Shown here piece by piece: positions 25,065 through 34,162 of a DNA stretch of 64,000 nucleotides. Both the position numbers and the translations under genes were made by a program. The notes under the pieces were generated by a model. The model saw only the letters and a list, made by a program, of their open reading frames with translations. It ran no database searches and was not told where the DNA came from. Each line of letters opens with the position of its first letter. Position 1 is the first letter of the stretch. Origin of the DNA: Pseudomonadota bacterium (GTDB lineage Bacteria > Pseudomonadota > Gammaproteobacteria > Burkholderiales > Burkholderiaceae_C); contig JAIUPQ010000001.1 in the NCBI GenBank assembly GCA_020161145.1, positions 310,001 to 374,000 on the forward strand, in the 5' to 3' direction.

Positions 25065-25151
25065 ATGACCGATTCCAACCATCTGGCGGCGTCCGCCCGC
25101 CTGCCGCTGGCGGGGGCGCTGCGGCGCAAGATGCGCGAACTGGCGGGCTGA
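25065..25151 (+). CDS. 28-residue ORF coupled to the MFS gene
   Basis: The only reading frame of note between rmuC and the transporter. It encodes a short peptide rich in Ala, Leu and Arg (ends RRKMRELAG) and its TGA overlaps the transporter ATG as TGATG. It may be a leader that couples translation, or a remnant of a lost gene. No family is recognised, so confidence is low. Confidence 0.3.
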   Translation: MTDSNHLAASARLPLAGALRRKMRELAG

Positions 25152-26311
25152 TGGCACCGCCACGCCTGCCACAGTCGCTGGCCGCGCTGGTGGCGGCGCT
25201 GGTGTGCATGCACGCCAACATGGCGGCCACGCGGGTGGCGGCCACGCTGTGGCTGCTGCAAAACGGCTATGCGGAAATCTGGGTCGGTGCGCTGCTGGGC
25301 CTCTTCGGCCTGGGGCCGCTGCTGCTGGCGCTGTGGGCGGGCCGGCAGGCCGACCGCCATGGCCTGCAGCGGCCCCTGCGCGTGGCCATGGGCCTGGGGG
25401 TGCTGGGGGCGGCGGCGGCATGGATCCACCCCAATCTGGCGAGCCTGGCCGTGGCGGCGCTGGCCTGCGGCGGCGGCCTGGCCGTGGCGATCGTTGCCAT
25501 CCAGCGTGAGGCCGGGCACCTGGCCGGCGAGGGGGGCGATCTGCGGCGCGTGTTCAGCTGGGTGGCACTGGGGCCGGGGCTGTCCAATGCGGCGGTGCCG
25601 CCCCTGGTGGGCTTGCTCATCGACCACGCCGGCTATGGCTGGGCGTTTGCGCTGGCGCTGGCCATGCCCGTGTGGGCCTGGCTGCTGACGCGCAACCTGC
25701 CGACCCGGGCGCCGGCGGCGGCCAGTGAACCACCGCCACCGGCCTGGTCGCTGCTGCGCAGTCCGCTGCTGCGCCGGCTGCTGCTGGTGAATCTGGCGCT
25801 GTCCAGTTGCTGGGACGCCCACTCGCTGGTGGCGCCGGTGCTGGGCCATGCGCGCGGCTATTCGGCGGCGGCCATCGGGCTCATTTTGGGCAGCTTTGCG
25901 GTGGCGGCCACGCTGGTGCGGCTGGTCATTGCGCGTTGGGCCGAGCGGCTGTCCGAGCGGGTGGCGCTGCGTGCGGCCATGCTGGTGGCGGCTGCCGGCG
26001 CGCTGGCCTATGCGGCGCTGCCGGGGGTGGCTGGCCTGGCGGCCGGGGCGGCGGTGCTGGGGCTGGCCCTGGGCTCGGTGCAGCCCATGATCCTCTCGCT
26101 GCTGCACCAGGTCACGCCGGCTGCGCGCCACGGCCAGGCGCTGGGGCTGCGCATGCTGATGGTCAATGCCACCACGCTGTTCATGCCGCTGCTGTTTGGC
26201 TGGTTGGCCGCACAGGTGGCGCCGGGCGCACCGCTGTGGTTGATGGCGCTGGTGGTGCTGGCGGGGCGTACGATGGTGCCCCATGAGCACGCCCCATCTG
26301 CAACCCGGTGA
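25151..26311 (+). CDS. Major facilitator superfamily transporter
   Basis: A 386-residue membrane protein with about twelve hydrophobic helices and an MFS loop signature after the second helix (WAGRQADRHGLQRPLRVAMG, the G-x-x-x-D-R-x-G-R-R type). A shorter basic loop (ARWAERLSERVALR) marks the second half. Substrate cannot be assigned; efflux is a reasonable guess for this short single-component type. It starts in a TGATG overlap and its last 29 bp overlap the cupin gene in another frame. Confidence 0.85.
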   Translation: MAPPRLPQSLAALVAALVCMHANMAATRVAATLWLLQNGYAEIWVGALLGLFGLGPLLLALWAGRQADRHGLQRPLRVAMGLGVLGAAAAWIHPNLASLAVAALACGGGLAVAIVAIQREAGHLAGEGGDLRRVFSWVALGPGLSNAAVPPLVGLLIDHAGYGWAFALALAMPVWAWLLTRNLPTRAPAAASEPPPPAWSLLRSPLLRRLLLVNLALSSCWDAHSLVAPVLGHARGYSAAAIGLILGSFAVAATLVRLVIARWAERLSERVALRAAMLVAAAGALAYAALPGVAGLAAGAAVLGLALGSVQPMILSLLHQVTPAARHGQALGLRMLMVNATTLFMPLLFGWLAAQVAPGAPLWLMALVVLAGRTMVPHEHAPSATR

Positions 26312-26615
26312 GGTCGCCCCCGTGCTGGACGCGGCGCAGTCGGCGCGCGCCCAGGCGCTGTTCAAGGGGATTGACCTCGAAGTGATGCGGCTGGTGCTGC
26401 CGGCCGGCAGCAACCTGCCCGAGCATGCAGCACCGACCGAGGCCACGCTGTTGTGCCTGCAAGGGCGGCTGGCGGTGGGTTTGGCCGAGGGCACGCGCGA
26501 ACTGGCGGCCGGCCAGATGCTGTACCTGGGCCGTGCGATGCGTCACAGCGTGGCGGCGCTGGCGGACAGCGTGGTCCTGGTCACCCTGGCGCTGCCCCCG
26601 CAGGGGCCAAAATAG
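26283..26615 (+). CDS. Cupin-fold protein
   Basis: A 110-residue single-domain cupin. The segment MRLVLPAGSNLPEHAAPTEATLLCLQGRLAVGL matches the first cupin motif, with His and Glu present but a partly degenerate metal site, and LAAGQMLYLGRAMRHSVAAL matches the second (P/H of the motif retained as His). Function is unknown; such small cupins often act as binding or regulatory modules. Its start lies inside the 3' end of the transporter gene, so the two are co-transcribed. Confidence 0.8.
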   Translation: MSTPHLQPGEVAPVLDAAQSARAQALFKGIDLEVMRLVLPAGSNLPEHAAPTEATLLCLQGRLAVGLAEGTRELAAGQMLYLGRAMRHSVAALADSVVLVTLALPPQGPK

Positions 26616-26646
26616 GCGGCTTCCCACCACTCGCCTCCGTCACCAC

Positions 26647-28035
26647 ATGCAAGTCAGCGCCTCCATCTTCAAAGCCTATGACATTCGCGGCATCGTCGAT
26701 CAAACCCTCGACGAGGCCGTGGCCGAGCACCTGGGGCGTGCCTTTGGCACCGAGGCCCGGGCGGCCGGCGAGCGCGCCGTGGCCGTGGGCCGCGACGGGC
26801 GGCTTTCGGGCCCCGGCCTCGCGGCGGCGCTGATGCGCGGTCTGGCCTCCACGGGGCTGGACGTGGTGGATCTGGGCGCGGTCACCACCCCCATGGTCTA
26901 TTACGTGGCCGCCACCCGTGCCAAGCATGGCTGCCGCAGTGGCATCCAGGTCACCGGCAGCCACAACCCCAAGAACTACAACGGCTTCAAGATGGTGCTG
27001 GCCGGCCGCGCCATCTATGGCGATGAGATCCAGGGCCTGCGTCGGCGCATCGAGGCCGAGGACTACACCCGGGGCAAGGGTCGCATCGCGGCCATGGACA
27101 TCGTGCCCGAGTACACCGCGCGCATCGTGCGCGACTGCAAGCTGGCGCGGCCCATGAAAGTCGTGGTCGATTCGGGCAACGGCATCCCCGGCGCCAGCGC
27201 GCCGGCGCTGCTGCGTGCGCTGGGCTGCGAGGTGATCGAGCTGTATTCGCGCGTGGACGGCGATTTTCCCAACCACCATCCCGACCCGTCCAAGCTGGAA
27301 AACCTCGAAGACCTGATCAAGGTGGTGCACGCCACCGAGGCCGAGCTGGGCCTGGCCTTTGACGGCGACGGCGACCGCCTGGGCGTGGTCACGCGCGACG
27401 GCCAGGTCATCTTCCCCGACCGCCAGCTGGTGCTGTTTGCACGCGACATCCTCAAGCGCGTCAAGGGCGGCACCATCATCTACGACGTCAAGTGCACGCA
27501 GCAGCTGGCGCCGGCCATCCGCGCCGCAGGCGGCCAGCCGCTGATGTGGAAGACCGGCCACTCGCTGGTCAAGGCCAAGCTCAAGGAGACGGGTGCGCCC
27601 ATTGCCGGTGAGATGAGCGGCCACATCTTTTTTGCCGAGCGCTGGTACGGCTTTGACGACGCCAGCTACACGGCGGCGCGGCTGCTGGAAATCCTCTCGC
27701 GCCACGCCGACCCCAGCGCCGTGCTCAACGCCTTGCCCACCTCGTTCAGCACGCCCGAGCTCAACGTGGGCTGCGCCGAGGGCGAACCGCATCAGGTGGT
27801 CGAACGCCTGCAGGCAGAGGCCGATTTCCCCGGCGCCGAGATCACCACCACCGACGGCCTGCGCGTGGACTGGGCCGACGGCTTTGGCCTGATCCGCGCC
27901 TCCAACACCACGCCGGTGCTGGTGCTGCGCTTCGAGGGCCAGAGCGAGGCGGCGCTGGCGCGCATCGAGGCCACCATGATGGCGGCGCTGCGCCGCGCCA
28001 AGCCCGACGCCACCATTCAGGCCGCCGCCCATTGA
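26647..28035 (+). CDS. algC: Phosphomannomutase/phosphoglucomutase (AlgC/ManB type)
   Basis: A 462-residue alpha-D-phosphohexomutase. It has the phosphoserine loop TGSHNPKNYNG (S105), the metal-binding DGDGDR, the sugar-recognition GEMSGHIFF loop and the C-terminal phosphate-binding RASNTTPVLVLRFEG. The start FKAYDIRGIV is typical. The dual-specificity enzymes supply mannose-1-P and glucose-1-P for LPS and exopolysaccharide, which fits the overlapping waaA gene. The in-frame sequence upstream of ATG 26647 lies inside the cupin gene and is not part of this protein. Confidence 0.93.
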   Translation: MQVSASIFKAYDIRGIVDQTLDEAVAEHLGRAFGTEARAAGERAVAVGRDGRLSGPGLAAALMRGLASTGLDVVDLGAVTTPMVYYVAATRAKHGCRSGIQVTGSHNPKNYNGFKMVLAGRAIYGDEIQGLRRRIEAEDYTRGKGRIAAMDIVPEYTARIVRDCKLARPMKVVVDSGNGIPGASAPALLRALGCEVIELYSRVDGDFPNHHPDPSKLENLEDLIKVVHATEAELGLAFDGDGDRLGVVTRDGQVIFPDRQLVLFARDILKRVKGGTIIYDVKCTQQLAPAIRAAGGQPLMWKTGHSLVKAKLKETGAPIAGEMSGHIFFAERWYGFDDASYTAARLLEILSRHADPSAVLNALPTSFSTPELNVGCAEGEPHQVVERLQAEADFPGAEITTTDGLRVDWADGFGLIRASNTTPVLVLRFEGQSEAALARIEATMMAALRRAKPDATIQAAAH

Positions 28036-29294
28036 GGCGACTCTATGCCGCGCTGCTGTGGCTGCTGACGCCGGCCTATCTGGCGCGGCTGTGGTGGCGC
28101 GGCCGGCGCGAGCCGCTGTACCGCCACGCGATGGCGCAGCGCCTGGGTCTGGGCCTGGCGCCTCAGCCGCCCGGTGCCATCTGGGTGCACGCCGTCTCGC
28201 TGGGTGAGACGCGCGCGGCCGCGCCGTTGGTGGCGGCGCTGCGGCGCACGTTGCCCGGCCGGCCGCTGCTGCTGACCAGCACCACGGCCACCGGCTGGAC
28301 GGCGGCCCAGGCGCTGCTGGCACCGGGTGACCGCCACAGCTGGGTGCCTTACGACACGCCCGGTGCGGTGCGGCGCTTTGTGCGCGCCCAGCGACCGGCG
28401 GTGGGTGTGCTGATGGAGACCGAGGTCTGGCCCGTGCTGTTGCACGAGGCGCAGCGCGCGGGCCTGCCCATGGTGCTGGCCAGCGCCCGCCTGTCGGCGC
28501 GCAGCGCGCGCAAGGGGGCGCGGTTGGGGCGGCTGCTGCGCCCGGCCGCCCGGGCGCTGACCCTGACGCTGGCGCAGACCGAGGCCGATGCCCGGCGCCT
28601 GCGTGCGCTGGGGGCTGACCCCGTCGAGGTGGCGGGCAACCTGAAGTTCGACCTCACGCCCGACCCCGCCAAGCTGGCCCTGGGCCGGCAGTGGCGGGCG
28701 CAACTGGGCCGCCCGGTGGTGCTGGCCGCCAGCACCCGCGAGGGCACGCCCGATGAAGAGGTGGCGTTGCTGGCCGCCTGGCGGGCGGCGCACGGGGGAG
28801 GCCAACGGGCGCCTTTGTTGGTCGTCGTGCCGCGCCATCCACCTCGGTTCGACGCAGTGGCGGCGCAGATCGAGGCGGCGGGTTTTACCCTGGCGCGCCG
28901 CAGCCTGGGCGAAGTGCCTGGGGCGGATACCGACGTCTGGCTGGGCGACACGGTGGGTGAGCTGGTGGCCTGGTATGCGCTGGCCGAGGTGGCCTTGCTG
29001 GGTGGCAGCTTTGCGCTACACGGTGGCCAGAACCTGATCGAGGCGGCGGCCTGCGGCTGCCCGCTGATCATGGGGCCTTCGACCTTCAATTTTGCGCAGG
29101 CCGCCGAGGATGCCGTGGCGGCAGGCGCGGCCTGGCGCGTGGCCGACTGGCCGGCGGCGTTGGCGCTGACCGGCGTCTTGCTGGCCGACGCGCCGCGCCG
29201 TGCCGACGCGGGCGCCCATGCGCTGCGGTTTGCCGCCGCGCACCAGGGGGCGGCTGCGCGCATGGCGGCGCGCATCGCCGGGTTGGTGGGCTAG
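28032..29294 (+). CDS. waaA: 3-deoxy-D-manno-octulosonate transferase (Kdo transferase)
   Basis: A 420-residue GT30 glycosyltransferase that adds Kdo to lipid IVA in lipid A-core assembly at the inner membrane. N-terminal hydrophobic segment LYAALLWLLTPAYLARLWW with the following basic WRGRREP, the family motif VHAVSLGETRAA (catalytic Glu E59), VLMETEVWPVLL, and the late ALLGGSFALHGGQNLIEAAACGCPLIMGP. The start is TTG at 28032, overlapping the mutase stop (TTGA); no in-frame ATG exists before residue 34, and the first residues match the family start. Confidence 0.93.
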   Translation: MRRLYAALLWLLTPAYLARLWWRGRREPLYRHAMAQRLGLGLAPQPPGAIWVHAVSLGETRAAAPLVAALRRTLPGRPLLLTSTTATGWTAAQALLAPGDRHSWVPYDTPGAVRRFVRAQRPAVGVLMETEVWPVLLHEAQRAGLPMVLASARLSARSARKGARLGRLLRPAARALTLTLAQTEADARRLRALGADPVEVAGNLKFDLTPDPAKLALGRQWRAQLGRPVVLAASTREGTPDEEVALLAAWRAAHGGGQRAPLLVVVPRHPPRFDAVAAQIEAAGFTLARRSLGEVPGADTDVWLGDTVGELVAWYALAEVALLGGSFALHGGQNLIEAAACGCPLIMGPSTFNFAQAAEDAVAAGAAWRVADWPAALALTGVLLADAPRRADAGAHALRFAAAHQGAAARMAARIAGLVG

Positions 29295-29295
29295 G

Positions 29296-30639
29296 CTATT
29301 TCAGCAGCGCGTCAACGGCGTTCAGGTCATCCGCCACCAGCGTGCCGGCCGCCTGGCGCAGCCGCAGGTCGCCCACCAGCACGTCGTAGCGCGCCTTGGC
29401 CAGGTTGACCTGGTTGCGCAGGTACTGGGCCTGGGCATCGAGCACGTCGAGGTTGACGCGCACGCCCACCTCGTAGCCCAGCCGGGTGGACTCCAGCGCC
29501 AGCTTGCTGGAGCCTTCGGCGGCCTCCAGGGCCTTGATGGTGGAGCGGCCCGCCTGCACGCCGAGGAAGGCCGCGCGGGTGCCCTGGGCCACGCCGCGGC
29601 GGGCGGCTTCGAGTTGCTGGCGCGCCTGGTCTTCCAGCAGCGTGGTTTCGCGCACGCGGTTCTCGATGGCAAAGCCGGCGAACAGCGGCACGTTGACGGT
29701 GACCCCCACGCTGGCCCGGTTGACGTTGCCGTTGCTGGTGTAGGGCACCTGACCACCGGAAGCCGGCGTCATGTTGCCGCTGGTGTGGGTGCGGCCGTAG
29801 CTGCCCGACAAGGCCACGGTGGGCAGGTGGCCGGCCTTGGCCTTCTCGGTTTCAAGCTGGGCCACTTCCAGCCCCAGCCGCGCCTGGGCGATCTGGGTGT
29901 TGCCGGCCTCGGCCAGGCCCAGCCAGTCGTCCATGTTGCTGGGGCGCAGCTCGGGCAGGGTGGCGGGCGGGGCCAGCGACAGCAACTGCACGCCGGCCTT
30001 GCCCACCAGTTGCTCCAGCGCCAGCTGCTTGACGTGCAAGTCGTTGGCGGCGGCCACTTCCTGGGCGGTGTTGAGGTCGAAGCGGGCCTGGGCCTCGCGG
30101 GTGTCGATGATGGTGGCGGTGCCGACCTCGAAGGCGCGCTGGGCGGCAGCCAGTTGTTCGGCGATGGCCTTGCGGCCCACCTGCACGGCGTTCAGCGCGT
30201 CGCGCGCGGCCAGCACGTCGAAATAGGCGGCCGCCAGCCGCACGATGAGGTCTTGGCGGGCGGCGGTGCGCTGGGCCTCGGCCACCGCCACGCCGCGTTC
30301 GGCCTGGCTGATGGTGGCCCCGTTGGCGGCGTTGAACAGCGACTGCTGGGCCGTGATGCCGGCCTGGGTGACGGTGGTGCGCAGGGCGCTGACCTGGGCC
30401 GCATCGAGGATGCGGGTGTCGGTGGTGGTGACGCCGCCTTGCAGGCCCACGGTGGGCAGGCGCAGCGCGCGGGCCTGGGCGGCGCGGGGCTCGGCCGCGT
30501 CGCTGGCCGCCAGTTGGGCCAGGTAGGTGGCGTCGTAGCCCAGGGCGGCATCGAACAGTTCGCGCAGGTGCTCAGCGTGGGCGGGGGCCAGCGTGGCAGC
30601 CAGCACGGCGGCAAGGGCAAGGTGGCGGGGACGCATCAT
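29296..30639 (-). CDS. tolC: TolC-family outer membrane efflux channel
   Basis: A 447-residue outer membrane factor. Signal peptide HLALAAVLAATLAPAHA, then two internally repeated halves of long helices separated by beta strands: QQSLFNAANGATISQAERGVAVAEAQ in the first half and VNVPLFAGFAIENRVRETTLLEDQARQQL in the second, the conserved F-x-G/N positions of TolC. It forms the trimeric outer membrane tunnel of RND, MFS or type I systems; no partner is adjacent. Two consecutive ATGs (30639 and 30636) are possible. Its stop is separated from the convergent waaA stop by one base. Confidence 0.92.
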   Translation of the reverse strand: MMRPRHLALAAVLAATLAPAHAEHLRELFDAALGYDATYLAQLAASDAAEPRAAQARALRLPTVGLQGGVTTTDTRILDAAQVSALRTTVTQAGITAQQSLFNAANGATISQAERGVAVAEAQRTAARQDLIVRLAAAYFDVLAARDALNAVQVGRKAIAEQLAAAQRAFEVGTATIIDTREAQARFDLNTAQEVAAANDLHVKQLALEQLVGKAGVQLLSLAPPATLPELRPSNMDDWLGLAEAGNTQIAQARLGLEVAQLETEKAKAGHLPTVALSGSYGRTHTSGNMTPASGGQVPYTSNGNVNRASVGVTVNVPLFAGFAIENRVRETTLLEDQARQQLEAARRGVAQGTRAAFLGVQAGRSTIKALEAAEGSSKLALESTRLGYEVGVRVNLDVLDAQAQYLRNQVNLAKARYDVLVGDLRLRQAAGTLVADDLNAVDALLK

Positions 30640-30765
30640 GAGCAGGTCTTTCGCGAAAACAGGCAACGCGGGTTTGTAACAGGCGGCGGCACGGGCGTCA
30701 GGGGGTTTGCGACGAACGGCGCCCGGCGGCGTGCCGATGGCAGCCGCCGCGGACAGACGGAGTGC

Positions 30766-31419
30766 CTAGAAGCGAAAGCGGCTGGCCGGCTCGAAGCCGA
30801 TGAGGCGCGGTGCCACCGTCTCGAACAGCACCTGGCTGTGCAGGCGCTCGGGGGTTTCGCGCTGGTAGAGCGTGGCGCGCATGGCCGGCTCGTCGCCCTC
30901 GATGGCCACCAGCCGACCGCCGACGGCGAGCTGATCGAGCAGAGTGTGCGGCAACTCGGCCACCGAACCCGACAGCACGATGGCGTCGAACGGGCCGGCC
31001 ACGGCACGGCCGTTGCGCCCGTCGGCCGCCACCACGGCCACGTTGTTCAGGCCCGCCTGATGCAGGTTGCGTGCGGCCAGCTCGGCCAGTTCGGGGTGGA
31101 TCTCCAACGTGGTGACCAGGCGGGCGCGGTGGCCCAGCAACGCCGCCATGAAGCCCGAGCCCGTGCCCACTTCGAGCACCTGCTCGCGGCCGCGCAGCGC
31201 CAGGGCCTGCAGGATGCGCGCTTCCACGCGCGGGGCCAGCATGCATTGACCGTGGGGCAGCGGCACCTCCACGTCCATGAAGGCCAGGCCTTTGTAGGCA
31301 GCCGGCACGAAATCCTCGCGGCGCACGTGGGCCAGCAGCTTGAGCACCTCGGGGTCGAGCACGTCCCAGGGGCGGATTTGCTGCTCAATCATGTTGAAAC
31401 GCGCTTGTCGGGTGTTCAT
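30766..31419 (-). CDS. Pcm-like protein-L-isoaspartate O-methyltransferase family protein
   Basis: A 217-residue SAM-dependent methyltransferase. Start ARFNMIEQQIRPWDVLD, then REDFVPAAYKGLAFMDVEVPLPHGQCMLAPRVEARILQAL, motif I VLEVGTGSGFMAALLG, and [30 protein letters not shown]. This is the second Pcm-family protein in the window. It lacks the GFGQTISKP-type segment of the canonical Pcm at 58.8 kb (here PLPHGQCMLAP), so its substrate may differ. It lies upstream of tolC on the same strand with a 126-bp gap. Confidence 0.87.
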   Translation of the reverse strand: MNTRQARFNMIEQQIRPWDVLDPEVLKLLAHVRREDFVPAAYKGLAFMDVEVPLPHGQCMLAPRVEARILQALALRGREQVLEVGTGSGFMAALLGHRARLVTTLEIHPELAELAARNLHQAGLNNVAVVAADGRNGRAVAGPFDAIVLSGSVAELPHTLLDQLAVGGRLVAIEGDEPAMRATLYQRETPERLHSQVLFETVAPRLIGFEPASRFRF

Positions 31420-31510
31420 GGTGCAGGGTAGGGCTGGGTGAAGCGTCAGATTCTAGGGCGGGTGTCTATGATGCCGGGCTTTGGATCGGCCAAAGGTGGA
31501 TGTGGTGGAT

Positions 31511-32335
31511 GTGAACGTGATGGTGCTGCTCAAGGCGGCGGTGATGGGCATCGTCGAGGGGCTGACGGAGTTCCTGCCCATCTCCAGCACCGGCCACCTG
31601 ATTCTGACGGGCACGCTGCTGGGCCTGACGGACGAGAAGGCCAAGGTGTTCGACATCGCCATCCAGACCGGCGCCATCCTGGCGGTGGTCATCGTCTACT
31701 GGCAGCGGCTGGCCCAGGTGGTGGCCGGCCTGGGCAGCGATCCGCGGGCGCGGCGCTTCGTGCTCAACGTGCTGATCGGCTTCCTGCCGGCGGCGCTGGT
31801 GGGGTTGGTGGCGTACAAGGCCATCAAGGCGCATCTGTTCAACGCGCCCACGGTGGCCACGGCCTTCATCGTCGGCGCCTTCATCATCCTGTGGGTGGAG
31901 AAGGTGGCCAAGCCCACGCCGCGCATTGCCGAGGTGGACGACATGACGCCGCTGGATGCGCTCAAGGTGGGGCTGGTGCAGTGCCTGGGCATGATTCCGG
32001 GCACCAGTCGCTCGGGTGCCACCATCATCGGCGGCATGCTGCTGGGCCTGTCACGCAAGGCCGCGACGGACTTCTCGTTCTTTCTGGCCATCCCCACGCT
32101 GGTGGGCGCGGGCGCGTACAGCCTCTACAAGGAGTGGGGCCGCCTGGCGTGGGCCGACGCGCCCATGTTTGCGGTGGGCCTGGTGTTTTCCTTCCTGGCC
32201 GCCTGGGTCTGTGTGCGCTGGCTGCTGCGCTACATCGCCAGCCACAGCTTCGTGCCGTTTGCCTGGTACCGCATCGCGTTCGGGGTCATCGTGCTGGTGA
32301 CGGCTTATTTCGGCATCGTGGACTGGCACGCCTGA
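31511..32335 (+). CDS. uppP: Undecaprenyl-diphosphate phosphatase
   Basis: A 274-residue inner membrane phosphatase (BacA/UppP) that recycles the undecaprenyl carrier for peptidoglycan and O-antigen. Signature motifs: [18 protein letters not shown] with the catalytic Glu pair and the Ser/His motif, and [22 protein letters not shown]. About eight hydrophobic segments. I prefer the GTG at 31511, which gives the usual nine residues before [10 protein letters not shown]; an ATG lies at 31520 and an unlikely TTG at 31481. Confidence 0.95.
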   Translation: MNVMVLLKAAVMGIVEGLTEFLPISSTGHLILTGTLLGLTDEKAKVFDIAIQTGAILAVVIVYWQRLAQVVAGLGSDPRARRFVLNVLIGFLPAALVGLVAYKAIKAHLFNAPTVATAFIVGAFIILWVEKVAKPTPRIAEVDDMTPLDALKVGLVQCLGMIPGTSRSGATIIGGMLLGLSRKAATDFSFFLAIPTLVGAGAYSLYKEWGRLAWADAPMFAVGLVFSFLAAWVCVRWLLRYIASHSFVPFAWYRIAFGVIVLVTAYFGIVDWHA

Positions 32336-32339
32336 CGGG

Positions 32340-33404
32340 TTACTGGTCGCCCAGCACCACGCCCAGCGCCCGCGCCGCGCGGATCAGCTCGTGATCGGGC
32401 GGCACCGTGCGGCAGGCGCCGGCCACGGCCGCCAGCGGCACGCTGGCCATGGCATCGCCCTGCAAGGCCACCATGACGCCGAACTGCCGCGCCCGCACCA
32501 GCTCGGCGGCGTGACAGCCCAGCCGCGTGGCCAGCACGCGGTCGAACGCGGTGGGCGGGCCACCGCGCTGCACATGGCCCAGGACGGTGGCACGCACCTC
32601 GCTGTCCAGGTGCTGCTCCAGCTCGGCGCGCAGCGTCTGCACCACGCCGCCCAGGCGCAGCGGATCGGGGCTGCCGGCGATGCGCCGCTCGACGGTCATC
32701 TGGCCGCCCACCGGCGCAGCCCCCTCGGCCACGCAGATCAGCGTGCTGCCGGCGCTGCGCTGGTGGGCGCGGCAGCGGGCCACCACGGTGGCCACGTCGT
32801 AGGGCACCTCGGGGATGAGGATGACGTCGGCACCGCCAGCCAGGCCCGCCTCCAGCGCAATCCAGCCGGCGTAGCGGCCCATGGTCTCCACCAGCATCAC
32901 GCGGCGGTGGCTTTGCGCCGTGGTTTCCAGCCGCATGATGGCCTCGGCCACCACGGCCACGGCGCTGTCGAAGCCGAAGCTGCGGTCGCTGGCCATCAAG
33001 TCGTTATCGATGGTCTTGGGCACGCCCACGATGGGCAGGCCCAGGGCGCCCAGCTTGTGGGCAATCGTCATAGTGCCGTCGCCGCCGATGACCACCAGCG
33101 CATCCAGTCCCAGTTCGCGCACATAGTCCATCACGGCGGCCGACACGTCGGCGCCGCCTGCATCGAAGTAGGCGAACGGGTTGGCGCGGTTGTGCGTGCC
33201 CAGGATGGTGCCGCCCAGGTTGACGATGTCCATCACCGCCGGCACGTCCAGCGGCCGCGCGCGGCGCTCCACCAGACCCAGAAACCCTTGCTCGATGCCA
33301 GTGACGCGCGCGCCGGCCTCGTGAATCAGCGAGAGGGTGACTGCGCGGATCACCGCATTGAGGCCGGGGCAGTCGCCGCCGCCGGTGAGCACGCCCACAT
33401 GCAT
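32340..33404 (-). CDS. pfkA: 6-phosphofructokinase, group III-like
   Basis: A 354-residue phosphofructokinase: MHVGVLTGGGDCPGLNAVIR start, VVIGGDGTMTIA (107-114), VPKTIDNDL (129-136), ETMGRYAGWIA and GHVQRGGPPTAFDR. The nucleotide-selecting position is Gly (GGDG), as in ATP enzymes, whereas the later position is Lys (PKTIDND), as in PPi enzymes. This mixed set is seen in group III enzymes, so the phosphoryl donor is uncertain. It is 2 bp downstream of trmB and probably co-transcribed. Many relatives in this order lack a classical phosphofructokinase, so its presence is notable. Confidence 0.9.
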   Translation of the reverse strand: MHVGVLTGGGDCPGLNAVIRAVTLSLIHEAGARVTGIEQGFLGLVERRARPLDVPAVMDIVNLGGTILGTHNRANPFAYFDAGGADVSAAVMDYVRELGLDALVVIGGDGTMTIAHKLGALGLPIVGVPKTIDNDLMASDRSFGFDSAVAVVAEAIMRLETTAQSHRRVMLVETMGRYAGWIALEAGLAGGADVILIPEVPYDVATVVARCRAHQRSAGSTLICVAEGAAPVGGQMTVERRIAGSPDPLRLGGVVQTLRAELEQHLDSEVRATVLGHVQRGGPPTAFDRVLATRLGCHAAELVRARQFGVMVALQGDAMASVPLAAVAGACRTVPPDHELIRAARALGVVLGDQ

Positions 33405-33406
33405 GG

Positions 33407-34117
33407 TCAGGTCTCCCTTCGGGTGAACAGCAAGTCCCAGACGCCGTGGCCCAGCTTGAGCCCGCGCGCCTCGAACTTGGTCTCGGGCCGGTGCGCCGGG
33501 CGCGGCGCAAAGCCATCGGCCCGGTTGGCCAGCAACGGCTCGGCCTGGAGCACGGCCAGCATGTGGTCGGCGTAGTCCTGCCAGTCGGTGGCGGCATGCA
33601 GCACCCCGCCAGCCGCCAGCCGCGAGGCCACCAGCGCCACCCAGTCGGGCTGCAGGATGCGCCGCTTGTGGTGGCGCTTCTTGGGCCAGGGGTCGGGGAA
33701 GAACAGGTTCAGCCCCGCCAGTGAGGCAGGCGCCACCATCTGCGTCAGCACCTGCACGGCATCGTGCTGGACGATGCGCAGGTTGCGCAGGCCCATCTCA
33801 TCAATGCGCTGCAGCAGCGCCCCCACGCCGGGCACATGCACCTCCACGCCGATGAAGTCCACACCGGGGTGGGCCGCAGCGATGGCGGCCGTGGCCAGGC
33901 CCATGCCGAAGCCCACCTCCATCACCCGTGGCGCGCGGCGGCCGAAGACGGCATCCCAGTCAGGCGGAGTTTCGGTAAACGGCAACACCCAATGCGGCGC
34001 CAGCTCGGCCAGTGCCCGCTGCTGCCCTGTGCCCATGCGCCCGGCGCGCAGCACATAGCTGCGCACGGGCCGGTGGGGGTGGGGGGCATTTGGGGTTTCG
34101 GGTGAGGGGGCCTGCAT
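33407..34117 (-). CDS. trmB: tRNA (guanine-N7-)-methyltransferase
   Basis: A 236-residue enzyme that makes m7G46 in tRNA. Motifs: [18 protein letters not shown] start, [20 protein letters not shown] (SAM), [35 protein letters not shown] (the FPDPWPK signature) and the C-terminal [21 protein letters not shown]. The ATG at 34117 gives the correct N-terminus. The frame is open further upstream through the antisense of the tRNA-Gly gene, a known annotation artefact. Promoter probably lies in the short gap before the divergent tRNA. Confidence 0.95.
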   Translation of the reverse strand: MQAPSPETPNAPHPHRPVRSYVLRAGRMGTGQQRALAELAPHWVLPFTETPPDWDAVFGRRAPRVMEVGFGMGLATAAIAAAHPGVDFIGVEVHVPGVGALLQRIDEMGLRNLRIVQHDAVQVLTQMVAPASLAGLNLFFPDPWPKKRHHKRRILQPDWVALVASRLAAGGVLHAATDWQDYADHMLAVLQAEPLLANRADGFAPRPAHRPETKFEARGLKLGHGVWDLLFTRRET

Positions 34118-34162
34118 GGCGCCGCATTGTGCGGCATTCGAGCTACACTCAGAGGCTGCACA

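Noticed and set aside
23720-26494. A 924-codon minus-strand open frame opposite rmuC and the MFS gene
   Set aside because: GC-rich shadow: Arg/Gln/His-rich low-complexity translation, while the plus strand encodes clear RmuC and MFS proteins.
34127-34149. ttgtgc and tacact as the tRNA-Gly promoter
   Set aside because: Only 11 bp between the boxes, too short for a sigma-70 promoter; the real promoter is unresolved.
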